Part shown: positions 53,701 through 64,000 of the stretch, in pieces
Layout: each line of letters opens with the position of its first letter
Position numbering within the stretch: the stretch's first letter is position 1
NCBI RefSeq assembly: GCF_001949145.1
Contig: NW_019091436.1
Span: 544,407 to 608,406, forward strand
Direction: 5' to 3'
Length of the DNA: 64,000 bases
From: Acanthaster planci
Taxonomy: Eukaryota > Echinodermata > Asteroidea > Valvatida > Acanthasteridae
Notes under the pieces: model-generated
What the model was told of the DNA's origin: nothing
The model's input: only the letters and a program-made list of their open reading frames with translations
The model's database searches: none
Position numbers and translations under genes: made by a program

Positions 53701-53965
53701 TGTTTGGAGCAGTTTACAAAACGCAAACTGATTCCAGGTCAGGTTGTGGCTCTCGCCTTCCACCTCTTGGGATACCGTTCAGAATCCCATCCAGGTCTGC
53801 ATGTTATGTGGATTGGCTTTTCAGTCCCAACCTGATTCTCTGCATTTTCCCTAGACAAAAATTGATCAAGGTTTTTCCTCCCACCTCTAAAACTGAACAT
53901 TTCTTTGTTGTCTTCTTATTGGAAGGGCCCAGAATGATCAACTTTCACGGGATGGGTTACCCTCA
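53700..53965 (+). mobile_element. tRNA-derived SINE, copy 1
   Basis: The body contains TTTTCAGTCCCAACCTGATT, a TTTTCC(C/T) step, CTCCCACCTCTAAAACTGAA and CATTTCTTTGTTGTCTTC. The same order of words appears on the minus strand at 61060-61262. Upstream, CCGTTCAGAATCCC sits where the other copy has a good tRNA B box (GGGTTCGATTCCC). The shared order of diverged words supports one SINE family with a tRNA-like head. Confidence 0.65.
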
Positions 53966-54391
53966 TTAAAGATAGTTTCAAATAAATAAATATAAAACTT
54001 AAAAGTACTGGAGAAATAAAATCCAAGGTGGTTAAGATCTCATGAAGAATAAGTTGCATGGAACTTTGAGGAATAACAGGGTAAAATGCTCTAGAAAATG
54101 TCCCTACAACCGACCCCCTTCAGGAAGAGAAGCCAAAATTACTACTTTTCTTTCACTGTACTTCAAAAAAATATATATCATTGATTCGTTCAATTCTAAC
54201 ACAAATATACACCTGTACATTGTGCTCTTCAATGTTTGGCACACTCGAGTTCACATATGTGCCTGCATGTACAATTTGTATGGAATCACTTAAGTTGATT
54301 TCCGCAATAATCTCAGCTTTAAATCATGTTATTGTTTTTTTCTGACTACAAGTACCTAGACTTTCAGGAACATCACAGTGCAAGGATCTTT

Positions 54392-54985
54392 TTAACCACT
54401 TGCCGCTGGGGTTTCCGGTACCGGACACGTATTCTTTATACGCATGGCCAGGGTCTCTCCGAAATCAAAGGGAACTGAGCCTCGTAACAAACGACCGTAA
54501 TCGTAACAAAAGACCAGGCTGCTGGGCATTATCAACATTTTTTCACTCTCAATAGTGGAGATAATCCAGCCTTGTTTTGAAACAGTACACCACAGTTTTG
54601 GAGATTTAGCGCGAGCAGATTACCACCAGGGCCAAAAGTGCTCCACCACCACAGCCATGAGCCACACAGCACCGCTGCACGCTAATCTGGCCCCTATTGA
54701 AAAGAGGTCAGCAGTGCACTGAGCCAGGTTCATGAACAAAAGAAAGTTACATAACACCGCACAATCTGGGCTCTTTTTACAAGGCTGCAGACCTGGCTGA
54801 AATACTCGGGCATCAATAGATTTTGTCTATCAGATTAGAGTAGCCGCCAGACAGTCATTCGTGTGGGTGTAAACATCCATTAATTGAAATGATGAATTTT
54901 TGAAGAATTCTGAAAACTGAAAATCTTGACAATGTCCCGTTTGTGTGCACTGCATTTTTCAAACCACCCGGCAGCAAGTGGTTAA
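54392..54985. mobile_element. TTAA-flanked inverted-repeat element, left member
   Basis: Runs from TTAA at 54392-54395 to TTAA at 54982-54985. Just inside, both ends carry the inverted terminus CCACTTGC(C/T)GC. No transposase reading frame. TTAA target sites are characteristic of piggyBac-type transposons and their non-autonomous derivatives; assignment to that group is inferred. Confidence 0.65.
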
Positions 54986-55280
54986 CCACTCACTGCCGGG
55001 TGGTTTGAAAAATGCAGTGCACACATACAGGCGAATTTCAACATTGTCAGTTTTCAAAAAATCATCATTTCAATTCATGGACGTTAACACCCACATGAAT
55101 CACTGTCTGGTGGCCACTGAGCCTGACAGACAAAATCTACTGATGCCCGCAGCTCAGTCTTTTGTGTCCAGCACGGTCTTTTGTTACAAGGCCCAGCTCT
55201 TTTGTCCCGGTTTCGGGCTCCTGGCTTCGTGCATAAAGCCTATGTGCTTGGAAACAGGTCCCCTGGCAGCAAGTGGTTAA
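54982..55280. mobile_element. TTAA-flanked inverted-repeat element, right member, inverted
   Basis: Shares the TTAA at 54982 with its left neighbour and ends at TTAA 55277-55280. Its body is the reverse complement of much of the left member (for example GGGTGGTTTGAAAAATGCAG and GACAAAATCTA), with internal deletions. The pair forms a foldback about 890 bp long with a palindromic centre. Confidence 0.65.
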
Positions 55281-55414
55281 AGTTGCATAAGTACTTCCAA
55301 TTGAAGAAAAAATTCTCTGTCTCAAATCAACTATTAAAATGTCACACTTTAAACTTGAATTTTGATAAAAATCCATTTCAGCTGCTACATGAATTACAAT
55401 ATTATAATAATCTG

Positions 55415-55420
55415 TTTATT
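55415..55420 (-). terminator. Candidate polyadenylation signal of the sialyltransferase
   Basis: AATAAA on the minus strand, about 245 nt past the stop at 55665. The nearest canonical signal. Confidence 0.45.
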
Positions 55421-55664
55421 AATTACATGGGGGACGGACCAAAAAAAACACCAAAGTTAAGAAATACATGAAGGTAAAAAGCTGAAGGCACATTTTTGTC
55501 TAGAAATATAAGATGATTATTGTATTGTGACAAAGCATCAAATAATGCAAAGAACCGAGATGAAAGACAGACCAGAGAATATCTGATGAAATAAAGAAAT
55601 TCCACAATAATAGTTTCTACCACGTATAAGGCAAATTCAGCAAAATGAAGGCTTGCTCTTACGG

Positions 55665-58600
55665 TTACCTTTGATTGAATTCCTTTACATCTCTCTTGTA
55701 CCATCGTATCAATTCATCTTGATCAAGGTGTTTCAAGATTTCCACCTCCCTCTGAAAGTCATGGCTGCCCTTGACAGATTTGTATTTCTTGAATTCTTTG
55801 TCGTAGTAATGCTCTGAGTATTGGCCTGTGAAGCCCATACCGTAGACGCTGACTGAATCACAGCCGGCATGAAGTGCTGTGAAGAACATCATGCCACCTG
55901 TTGTTGGCCGATATGACTTGGTGTTTTCCCAGCTGAGAGAAAAGACGAGAAATCTATCTTCACAAATTCACATTTTTTTAGATGAATAATCAAGGCAATC
56001 AAAACAAGTGACTTATGCTTATAAAGACCTAAAAAAGTAGAATCTTCCTCAACTTCCAACATGTGCATGCCTGGCTAAAATTTTCAACAACTTCTCCAAC
56101 AAGGTTTTGTCATTCTCATCTAAGTGGTAGAAATGCAGGAAATTTCATCAGAATGTGTATAAAAGGAGTGCATTCACATGAACAGAACCCAACCACATCT
56201 GAGTGCAGGCTTGAGGAAACACAGAAGCACCTACATATCACGCCTCCTCTTCACTGCTTCCCAAACCCCACCCATTCAGGAGTAATCTCCCTGCTTACAT
56301 TTTGTGAACGTATCGGATGAAATCCGGATGCAATATCCTGACATCGGATGTACTGACATGCAGGTGAAGCTTTGGACTATTACTGGTTGCTGCTTGACTG
56401 ATGTACTTGTAGTCTTGCTCGCGACATGGCATGAAGATGTACTTGATTCCCTGGGTGGTGAGATATCAACCACAAAAATGACTAACAGGGTGTACTATAT
56501 CCTAGGATCCAAGGTTCAAATTCAGTAACGGGCAAACTGATGCCCAAATCCTAGTTGTCAAATGAGGAGGAAGATCTTAATTGGAGGAATGTGTAATAAA
56601 AAGAGCTTGATGTTCAAACTGGGCTTGTGGCCTTGTAGGAATTCCTAGAGAATAGATGTAAAGAATGATCCGGAAGGCCAAGGTTTGAACCCAACTGCTG
56701 GCACTGTATTGTGCCTTTTGTTGTAGTTACTACTATCAAATCACTACAATTAAGTCCTCCACTTAATTACCTCATCCCTTGGGATGTCTTCACGCTTTGT
56801 GAAGCGAAGAGACCGGTCCATCAGTACAAGGTGGGTGGTTCGATTCCCGACGTCTTCTTCATAACCACGTCTGATGCAGTTATTGACTCTGTAAATAAGC
56901 ATCATCAACAAATGCAAATGAGGATTCCAGAGTATTTAGATGAAGAAAATAAAGTTCTTCTCCAATCCCAATTGGTCACTGTATAATTAACTTTTTACCA
57001 CCTCCAAAGATTCGCTGCAGAAAACCTTCTTTGAAACAAAGTAACCTTTTATCTTTTTTATTCTGTATGAGTAAGAAAAATAATGATGTGGAATAACACC
57101 TCACTGGGGGCTATTGTTTAATATTCTGCACCCTCTGGGAATATACGCCTTGAGTTGAAGTGCACCCCCAAGCGGCAAAAGAAAGACAGATGGTTGTAAG
57201 TTTTCCAAGCGGGTTCTTGCACGCGTTCTGCGTGTACGCAAAGACCATACATGAAGGAATAAATTTGTTACGCATACTCAGTGTGCTCTGTGTCAAACGT
57301 GCCACTGATCTCCATTATAAAGGCGCGTCTATGCAGTGAGTGCGAGGAGCACGCCTCTTTTGTTCCGCTCGGAACGGATACGTGAGGCAAAGTTGGACTT
57401 GCAATTCATTTTTGCAGGAAGTGGATCCAAGCAATAAACTGGTTCTAACTAGTTCCATCCAGTTCCAGCCAGATGGAACTGGGAGAAACCCCCAGCCTGT
57501 AGCTCACCTGAACACCATATCATGCCCATCGATCTCCTTGCCCATGCCTGAACCACGCAGAATGCCTCCATTACCAACCACCGCACAGGAAATACATTCG
57601 GGTTGGACCTTCCATCGTGTGTAGTCAAAGATGGAATTGGCTTTAGGGAACAGGCGGAGTACCTCTGTAAGCTCTGCCAATTCAAGATAAAGAGGAAAAC
57701 TGGTACAGGTGGATGGTAGTTGTTATCTGTGATTGAGGACAGTATGCATATAGGCCTACAAAAACGACCATTGGTTAACTTGTATCTTTTTGATCATACA
57801 TGTACCTGATTCCACCCTTACTGTACACCTGCAAGTTAAACGGAACTTAAGATCCTACATACCCTCACATATTGATTCCCAATACTCAACAAACTAGCCT
57901 CACTAAACAAGGTTGAATGCAAATTAGGCCAGCTACTGCTATTTATTTGGGCACTTAACTGCTTGATGGCCTGAGGCGCCCCAAGCAGGACCAAGGGAGG
58001 CTGTAATTTTTCTAACAGCAGAGGCTCTAGTGGGAACTGCACTTCACTGGTTCACGACCGACTATGAAATGCAACCGTTGTGGTGGCATGGCTACCAACC
58101 AAATGGACACTCCTCAGCTATATGGCTATTTTCAAACAATGGGGGTGCTTCTGCTCAAGGTGGGGCTCCTTCAAGCACCTGTGACCTTGCCCTGCAAGGG
58201 GTCTGAGCATACTGGCAAGGTCCCTACATAAGTCTACTGGCCCTAGACCGGCCTCTGTTCATTGTTTTGGCATTTGAAGCCTTCCAGCTGGGCACCTACA
58301 AGAGGCTGGAGACCAACTATAAACAGGTATCATATGGCCTATGACTTGACTGAGCCTGCTGGACTGGATCCAATTAGTTTGGGACCAAAACCTGGGTTTG
58401 ATGACCTGGTCCATTGGCCAGCTGACCTGGACCTGACTACTGGTCTAGGACCTGAACCTATTGGCCTGGGATCAGAGCATTCTGGCCTGGGACCTGAGCC
58501 TACTGGCCCTGTCTTGTATCTGCTGTACCTCATTGCTGTGGGACTTTGAACCGTATGTACATGTTTAACCCGAAGCCCATAACTGTCCTCAGACATGAGC

Positions 58601-59724
58601 CAAACTGTCCTCAGACATGAGCCAACTGACCAAGGATCTAAGACTAACTACATACACTGTCATACATTTATGTACTGGCCTGGGACCTGAGAGAACGTCC
58701 TGGAATGCTCACAGCCTGGCCCTGCTTTGCTAGCCTGGGATCCATAAATTACTGACCCCTTCAATTCACCTACTGGGCTGGAACCTCACCTTCATAGGTG
58801 AAGTTCTTATGATACTTGAAACCAAATGGCATCCAATATTTGACAAGTCGCTGGTACTCTGCCTTGCTGATACTAGTGCTGGTCAGCAACTGTTTAATCT
58901 CTGGGTGGAACAATTTTGAAGTCCAAGAGTTGGCACTCAGGTTCTTTTGGAGAGACTTGGGACATTTCTAGCATCAGAAAATGAAAAAAATTAACAAGGG
59001 GTTAGCACTGAAATGCAGGGTACCAGGAAACACATGTAGCTGGTGCCACAATTACAATGTGTGGTGAAGAAAAACACATTTTGCAAGAACTCCAAACCTG
59101 ACCCGTCAGGTTTAACTAACTTGGGCATGAAAATGTTTCACACTTTTTGTTGGGATTGATGGACTAGTCAGCTAGTTGTTCAAGGTATTTTATTTACTGA
59201 AATAAACCATCTCTTTGTTACACTGAATTGCATTTCGAATAATAAGAAACCTAGGAAGACGGACGCTGATGACTAGCTTAACCAAATTAAAGCTAAGACT
59301 GGCCAATGCTAACCATTCACATCAGAAAGTTTCTTAACTGACTAAAACTTTACACCAATAAATCTTATTGTTTCATGCTTAAAAAAACCAAAATTCAAAC
59401 ACGGCTTGTTAAGACACACCCAAATGTAAAAAGCTTTACTAAACACAACAAATTTAATCTTCCAATGTGGCTCATTTTGATTTGTAATGCGATATTGAAA
59501 TCCTCAATTGTTGCCATACTGAGGGAGAGAAGAAATCATTGCGTCTAAAGCTGAATTCCGGGGTGGCGTTCTTCAACTTGACCAAGTACGTCTCAGAGAG
59601 GTCTCTTGGGCTCATTTCATCAGAGTTGAGGGCTTCAGTCTTCTTTATAACTTGATGAGGAGTCAGTCTTGGTAAATTCACTTGCACATGTGCAGTCTTC
59701 AACAATGTCTGTAAAGTGCCGGCA
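55665..59724 (-). CDS. ST6GALNAC1/2-like sialyltransferase (GT29), six C-terminal exons; N-terminus not found
   Basis: Exons in order: 59520-59724 (right border uncertain), 58790-58967, 57508-57673, 56771-56888, 56299-56450, 55665-55932; all internal phases agree. The protein would transfer sialic acid from CMP-sialic acid to GalNAc-linked glycans in the Golgi. The stem region ends in KCPKSL and FHPEIKQLL...MPFGF. Sialyl motif L is CISCAVVGNGGILRGSG, continuing to GYEEDVGNRTT. Motif S is ILHPDFIRY ... YRPTTGG ... ALHAGCDSVSVYG. Motif III is HYYD, and motif VS is HDFQRE (His and Glu present). The C-terminus KHLDQDELIRWYKR matches the helix ending ST6GALNAC1. The order of motifs and HPDF, YRPTTG and HYYD favour the ST6GALNAC1/2 group over ST3 or ST8 types. 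A type II family member needs a short cytosolic tail and membrane anchor; those exons lie to the right or outside the window. Nothing in the visible part is broken. Confidence 0.88.
58345..58525. repeat. Degenerate minisatellite in sialyltransferase intron
   Basis: Irregular units built around CTGG(C/T)CTGGGACCTGA(A/G)CCTA recur across about 180 bp, with stray copies at about 58675-58745. The repeat is not a splice-supported exon. Confidence 0.7.
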
Positions 59725-61059
59725 CTGGAATTTTGCCAAAACATTCAAAGAAAAGAGAAAAATTATTAGGAAAGAAAAATGGCCCAAAACTAACGGGTAA
59801 AAAGTAATGTGTATCTTGTATTAAAATGAGTACATAGATTTGAAATTATTTCTTTGTTGCTAAATATATTCTGTATCTTGTAATTCTAATTATTTTTACA
59901 AACACGTCTTGATATAAACAGCACATACAAGTACTTGTTCAAAATAATACACGTATTTCAATTATTTTAATGAACACAGAAGGTTTATAGTCTCTTGGCT
60001 AGAATTCAACAATTCCACTCCAGCTGCGTCAATTTATTTCAGTCTCTGGGTGACTAATTTCAAAAATGGTATTTTCACTGTATATGTAATTGTCAACAAC
60101 ATGTACATGTACTGGCCTTCTGATTTACTTGAACCTCATCGCTCATTTTTCATAATAGTCAATAACAAAGTGCTCTTGATGCATATACTTTTTTCAGTTA
60201 ATGGACACTATACAAAAGTAGATCGCGCTATTCACACTCCAAAAAGTCTAATCCAGGTGGCATTGGTAGCTGTCCAAAAATCAATTCAGTGAAAGTATAA
60301 TTGCCTTTGAGAGAGTGTACTCAAGCGACACATCATACACACTACACAAACATGACGTAGTTTGTCAACAATTACATACGTGTATTGATTTTTACATACA
60401 GGCTCGGCTCCAATCAATATGCTTCTCATTGGATGAAATCCTCGAAAAGGCCAGGTAATGGGATATCTTGATCTTAACTCTGTCTTTTGAAAACACTTTT
60501 CTAGTTTTCACATTTTTTTTCTGAGTTCCATACTGCTATTTCGACGAGTGTTTCAGAACCTTTTGGGGCTTTTAAGCCAACGACCTTTGCATACCTATCA
60601 AGAAAGCAATGATAATATCAATTTCTGAAGATGGTTGAATGCAGTTACACGTACATGTACATCGTTCATCAAGTGTCTCCATAGAATGTACAGCTACAGG
60701 TAACAATTATGCACATTTGCCTGAAAATGCATATATGTACATGTCCGTACACCTGGATAGTAAGAAGTACAGTGTATTTATCATTACACTGAAGAAAATG
60801 ATGTTGAATAGATTGGGGGGGGGGGAGTTGTGCTCTTCATTTTGGCAAAAAAATACATGTAGAGTGAGGATGCTTGATTTGGTTTTCATTTTCAGAAATC
60901 TTTGTTGAATGGCAGTTAACAATTGCATTACTAGACAAAAAGAAGAATTTTTGGTGCAGATTGACAAAATCAAAACAAAACAGAATGGCAGTACATAGAA
61001 ATTAGGCACAAGGAATCAGTACTGTAGCTTGTAAGCCTGAAGAAATCTGTAGACAGGAG
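59725..61059. other. Upstream/intron DNA of the sialyltransferase
   Basis: I searched the minus strand here for a start codon followed by a single hydrophobic anchor and a good donor, and found none convincing. A run of ten G lies at 60817-60827. A plus-strand 53-nt segment at 60402-60454 has exon-like borders but no partner exons. Confidence 0.4.
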
Positions 61060-61262
61060 ACAATGAGATGTTACAGTTTGTAGATGGGAAGAAAACCCTT
61101 GCAGAATCTTCTGGGTAAAACCCACAGAATCAGCTAGGCACTGAAAACCTATTCCACAGGTGGACAAACTGGGAATCGAACCCAGACCACAGAGGTTGAA
61201 GACAAAACAAGAAGCATGACGTCCACCTAACTCCCCTGACTACCTCGTTACTGTGACCTTAA
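61060..61262 (-). mobile_element. tRNA-derived SINE, copy 2
   Basis: On the minus strand a clear B box GGGTTCGATTCCC (61171-61183) is followed by AGGTTTTCAGTGCCTAGCTG, a CCCAGAAGATTCTGCAAGG step and TTCTTCCCATCTACAAACTG, matching copy 1 at 53700-53965. The A-box region upstream (about 61230-61245) is degenerate. Confidence 0.65.
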
Positions 61263-62970
61263 GGTCAACAGCATACACATGTAGGACATGTATAAAAAGA
61301 TTATGGCACAAATCTTACCCTATTAACCCCATTGTGCAAAGCATTACCATAAACACTGAACTGATAGTTGTACTGTAGCTTAGTTGTACACAAGCATGGC
61401 AAATAAAGGTCATCAAAAGGCATCTCTGGCTTGTTATTGTCAGAAATGACACAAGATTTTATCAAATTTATTCAAACTTATAAAATGACTGATGAACTCA
61501 TTGCATGTACATGTATGGTACATCTCTTCCTCCAACACCAACAAGGACTGGATCATCTACATGTACACGATTACACATCAAGTGAAGACAGGGTTGCTAC
61601 ATACATACATAGCTATTCATAAAGCCTCAGTCCTTTTTATTTCTCCCTCCAATTCCTTCCAGAAACCAATTGCGGTCAGTTGACTGTACATTTTGTTTCC
61701 AAATCACCAAAGAATCCCATTGTGAGAGCACCTACATGTACGCTAGCCTACATACATCACTGGCCTATTATTCTCTCACAATAAGTGACCTTCAAAGTTT
61801 CAAAACACCAGGTTGGGTTCAGCAGGGGCTGAATTCACAACTTAAGTGGACAAAGTGATGCTTGACGATAGAAAGTGCACACAGTGTGTTACCCAGTGGC
61901 CCCATTCTCCAAGTCAGACGGTCCAGGGTAAATCTACCATGTACATGTACACTGTAGTTCAACTTTCCAATCATGGTCTGATGTCTTTCTGCTGAATTTG
62001 CGTGGCAGCAGTAGGGTAAGTCCTGCTAGATTGTTTGTAGCCAAGCCATTGTTTGTAAACCACGCCAAAAAGAAGGTAACACTCAGGAGAGCAGTGAGTT
62101 TCTGGGCTGCAAACCATACAATTACAAGTATATGTAAGTTACGATATAGAACATGTACAGCCTCTGTTAAAGGAATCTAGAGAAAAGGGGCTAAAAAGAT
62201 AAAACCAGAGGAAACTGGTTGAGAATTGGGACAAAGTACAAGTCTGTAAACAACAGCTGAGTAAAAACAGTACTGTATCAATGTTCCGCTTTTGAAGAGG
62301 AAAAAATGTTGACTACCTTAAACGGGAAAAATCATAAATTTTCCACCATAATTTCACATACAAAAATGGAATTCTACATGTGCCTGTTTCAACTCATCAT
62401 AGCATCAGTTCTTTGGGCTTCTACAATGTACATTATAACTGGCAAAACTACAAGGACTTTCCCTCTTGCTAAGTGACTGGAATCAACTTCCAACAACGAA
62501 AGTCCACATGCGCCTGATAATGAGCATACCAGCATTCCATTTGTTTGTTTTTTTCCTTTTCATTGATAAGATGATCAAGTTCTCAAACTTGAAATCAAAG
62601 GTGACGGGGGAGGGGCTGGGTGCATCAACCTTATCCCGGTATCAGTCAGGGGAAGTCATTTACTTTGATGACAGGAAATGGTATAGTAATCAATCCTTTA
62701 AGGATTCCAACCCAGACGCCGGGGCAAACATCACAGCCTACACTGACCGGGCAAAAGTTCAATTTTTTCCCCTGCTAACTAGCAAGCACTGGCAGACAAG
62801 TACAAATGATTGAGTAGAATGGAAAAACATGGACTCAGATAGCGCGGAGGCGAGATCAGCTTCAAATGTCTGCTAGGAATAAACAGTTTTTTTTACATTG
62901 CCTTGCAAATGAAAGAGAGGAATGGTATTTAGGCCTACATACATGTACTGGATGAGACCCTTAGGGGTAC
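61263..62970. other. No supported feature
   Basis: AT-rich DNA with several TACATGTA-type words. The open frame at 62466-62813 on the plus strand has a hydrophobic patch but no family similarity or splice support. I see nothing that can be named. Confidence 0.4.
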
Positions 62971-62974
62971 GGTA

Positions 62975-63605
62975 GATATGGTTGGAGGGTGGGTATGGTG
63001 GGGGGTGGATGGGTATGGTTGGAGGGTGGGTATGGTGGGGGGTGGATGGGTANNNNNNNNNNNNNNNNNNNNNNNNNNNNNNNNNNNNNNNNNNNNNNNN
63101 NNNNNNNNNNNNNNNNNNNNNNNNNNNNNNNNNNNNNNNNNNNNNNNNNNNNNNNNNNNNNNNNNNNNNNNNNNNNNNNNNNNNNNNNNNNNNNNNNNNN
63201 NNNNNNNNNNNNNNNNNNNNNNNNNNNNNNNNNNNNNNNNNNNNNNNNNNNNNNNNNNNNNNNNNNNNNNNNNNNNNNNNNNNNNNNNNNNNNNNNNNNN
63301 NNNNNNNNNNNNNNNNNNNNNNNNNNNNNNNNNNNNNNNNNNNNNNNNNNNNNNNNNNNNNNNNNNNNNNNNNNNNNNNNNNNNNNNNNNNNNNNNNNNN
63401 NNNNNNNNNNNNNNNNNNNNNNNNNNNNNNNNNNNNNNNNNNNNNNNNNNNNNNNNNNNNNNNNNNNNNNNNNNNNNNNNNNNNNNNNNNNNNNNNNNNN
63501 NNNNNNNNNNNNNNNNNNNNGGTATGGTGGGGGGTTAATGGGTATGGTTGGAGGGTGGGTATGGTGGGGGGTTAATGGGTATGGTTGGAGGGTGGGTATG
63601 GTGGG
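62975..63605. repeat. G-rich 37-bp minisatellite containing the second assembly gap
   Basis: Units of about 37 bp combine GGTATGGTTGGAGGGTGG with GGTATGGTGGGGGG. Units left of the gap end in GTGGATGGG, units right of it in GTTAATGGG, so two variant blocks exist. The 468 N at 63053-63520 lie within the array, whose true length is unknown. Confidence 0.95.
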
Positions 63606-64000
63606 TTAGGCAGCCCCTCCTCTTGGGCTTCCAATCTCCCTCCCCCCTTCTGTGGAATTTTGTTACCGTGAGTTCAGAAATCCCAACGTGACGAATCTGC
63701 CAGCTGTTTGTTCACAGTGAATCAGTTCATCTACCAAAACAGGTAGCAGCCCATTAAATTGCCAGAAAAAGTTACATTGTTCATACCTCTATTATAATGA
63801 ATGAGTCTACAAGTCTGACTTCTTTGATTGGTGGAAATTCTATATACCGGTTCATTATGCAAGATCATGTCATTCATATGCAATTGAGTACCGAAGTGTG
63901 ACGTCACTGTGAACAAGAAAGTGCAGTGCAAACGAATGGAGTACCCGCGCGTGTTGGTTCACGCGCTGGTTCTCACGCTAATGCCTTTTACACACTAATT
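63606..64000. other. Right end of window, no supported feature
   Basis: Slightly GC-richer at the extreme end (ACCCGCGCGTGTTGG around 63942). A first exon of a neighbouring gene may lie beyond. Nothing can be called here. Confidence 0.4.

Noticed and set aside
56837-56849. tRNA B-box match GGTTCGATTCCCG
   Set aside because: It lies inside the sialyltransferase exon 56771-56888, antisense to the coding of VGNRTT; no A box or cloverleaf accompanies it.
62466-62813. 115-residue plus-strand open frame with a hydrophobic patch, considered as a membrane anchor exon
   Set aside because: Wrong strand for the sialyltransferase and no recognisable family; the hydrophobic part is a T-rich tract.
62978-63609. 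Gly-rich long open frames across the second gap
   Set aside because: They consist of minisatellite translation and N, in three frames at once.

Overview
The window is eukaryotic nuclear DNA from an animal, most likely an invertebrate deuterostome (echinoderm, hemichordate or cephalochordate). The support is long spliceosomal introns with GT/AG borders, short exons, tRNA-derived SINEs, a non-LTR retrotransposon remnant, MITE-like inverted repeats, very frequent TACATGTA-type words, and animal gene families (secreted lipase, rolling-stone-like membrane protein, SH3 and FAM107 domains, a GalNAc sialyltransferase of the GT29 family). The exact species cannot be fixed from the sequence. Nothing prokaryotic is present. 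There are two assembly gaps, at 34007-34637 and 63053-63520.

Layout. 1-13.3 kb: a minus-strand cluster of secreted lipases. One complete six-exon gene (5131-10516) encodes about 365 residues with an intact Ser-Asp-His triad and no C-terminal PLAT domain. The first, signal-peptide exon of a second copy (296-362) runs off the left edge. The upstream DNA of these genes occurs in four diverged copies (1-1480, 1745-2170, 10165-12035, 12895-13300), so the cluster grew by repeated tandem duplication. 13.3-18.7 kb: a three-exon minus-strand rolling-stone-like multi-pass membrane protein (303 residues), with a 32-bp minisatellite beside its last splice acceptor. 18.7-22.6 kb: an intergenic stretch between two divergent genes. 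22.6-46.8 kb: a ten-exon plus-strand gene encoding 399 residues, with an N-terminal SH3 domain, a proline-rich and acidic middle, and a complete C-terminal FAM107 (DUF1151) domain. I know of no SH3 domain in the short vertebrate FAM107 proteins, and this is the most interesting object in the window. 46.8-55.6 kb: a repeat-rich intergenic region with a decayed retrotransposon end, a SINE and two TTAA-flanked inverted-repeat elements joined head to head. 55.6-59.7 kb: the six C-terminal exons of an ST6GALNAC1/2-like sialyltransferase on the minus strand. Its membrane-anchor exons were not found, and the rest of the window (to 64 kb) is intronic or upstream sequence with a SINE and a G-rich minisatellite.

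The genes are not an operon and I see no single pathway joining them. Lipase and sialyltransferase belong to the secretory route, the rolling-stone-like protein to membranes, and the SH3-FAM107 protein probably to the actin cytoskeleton. Exon borders were read by eye from splice signals, reading frame and family similarity. All introns joined with consistent phase, which is the main support for the gene models.
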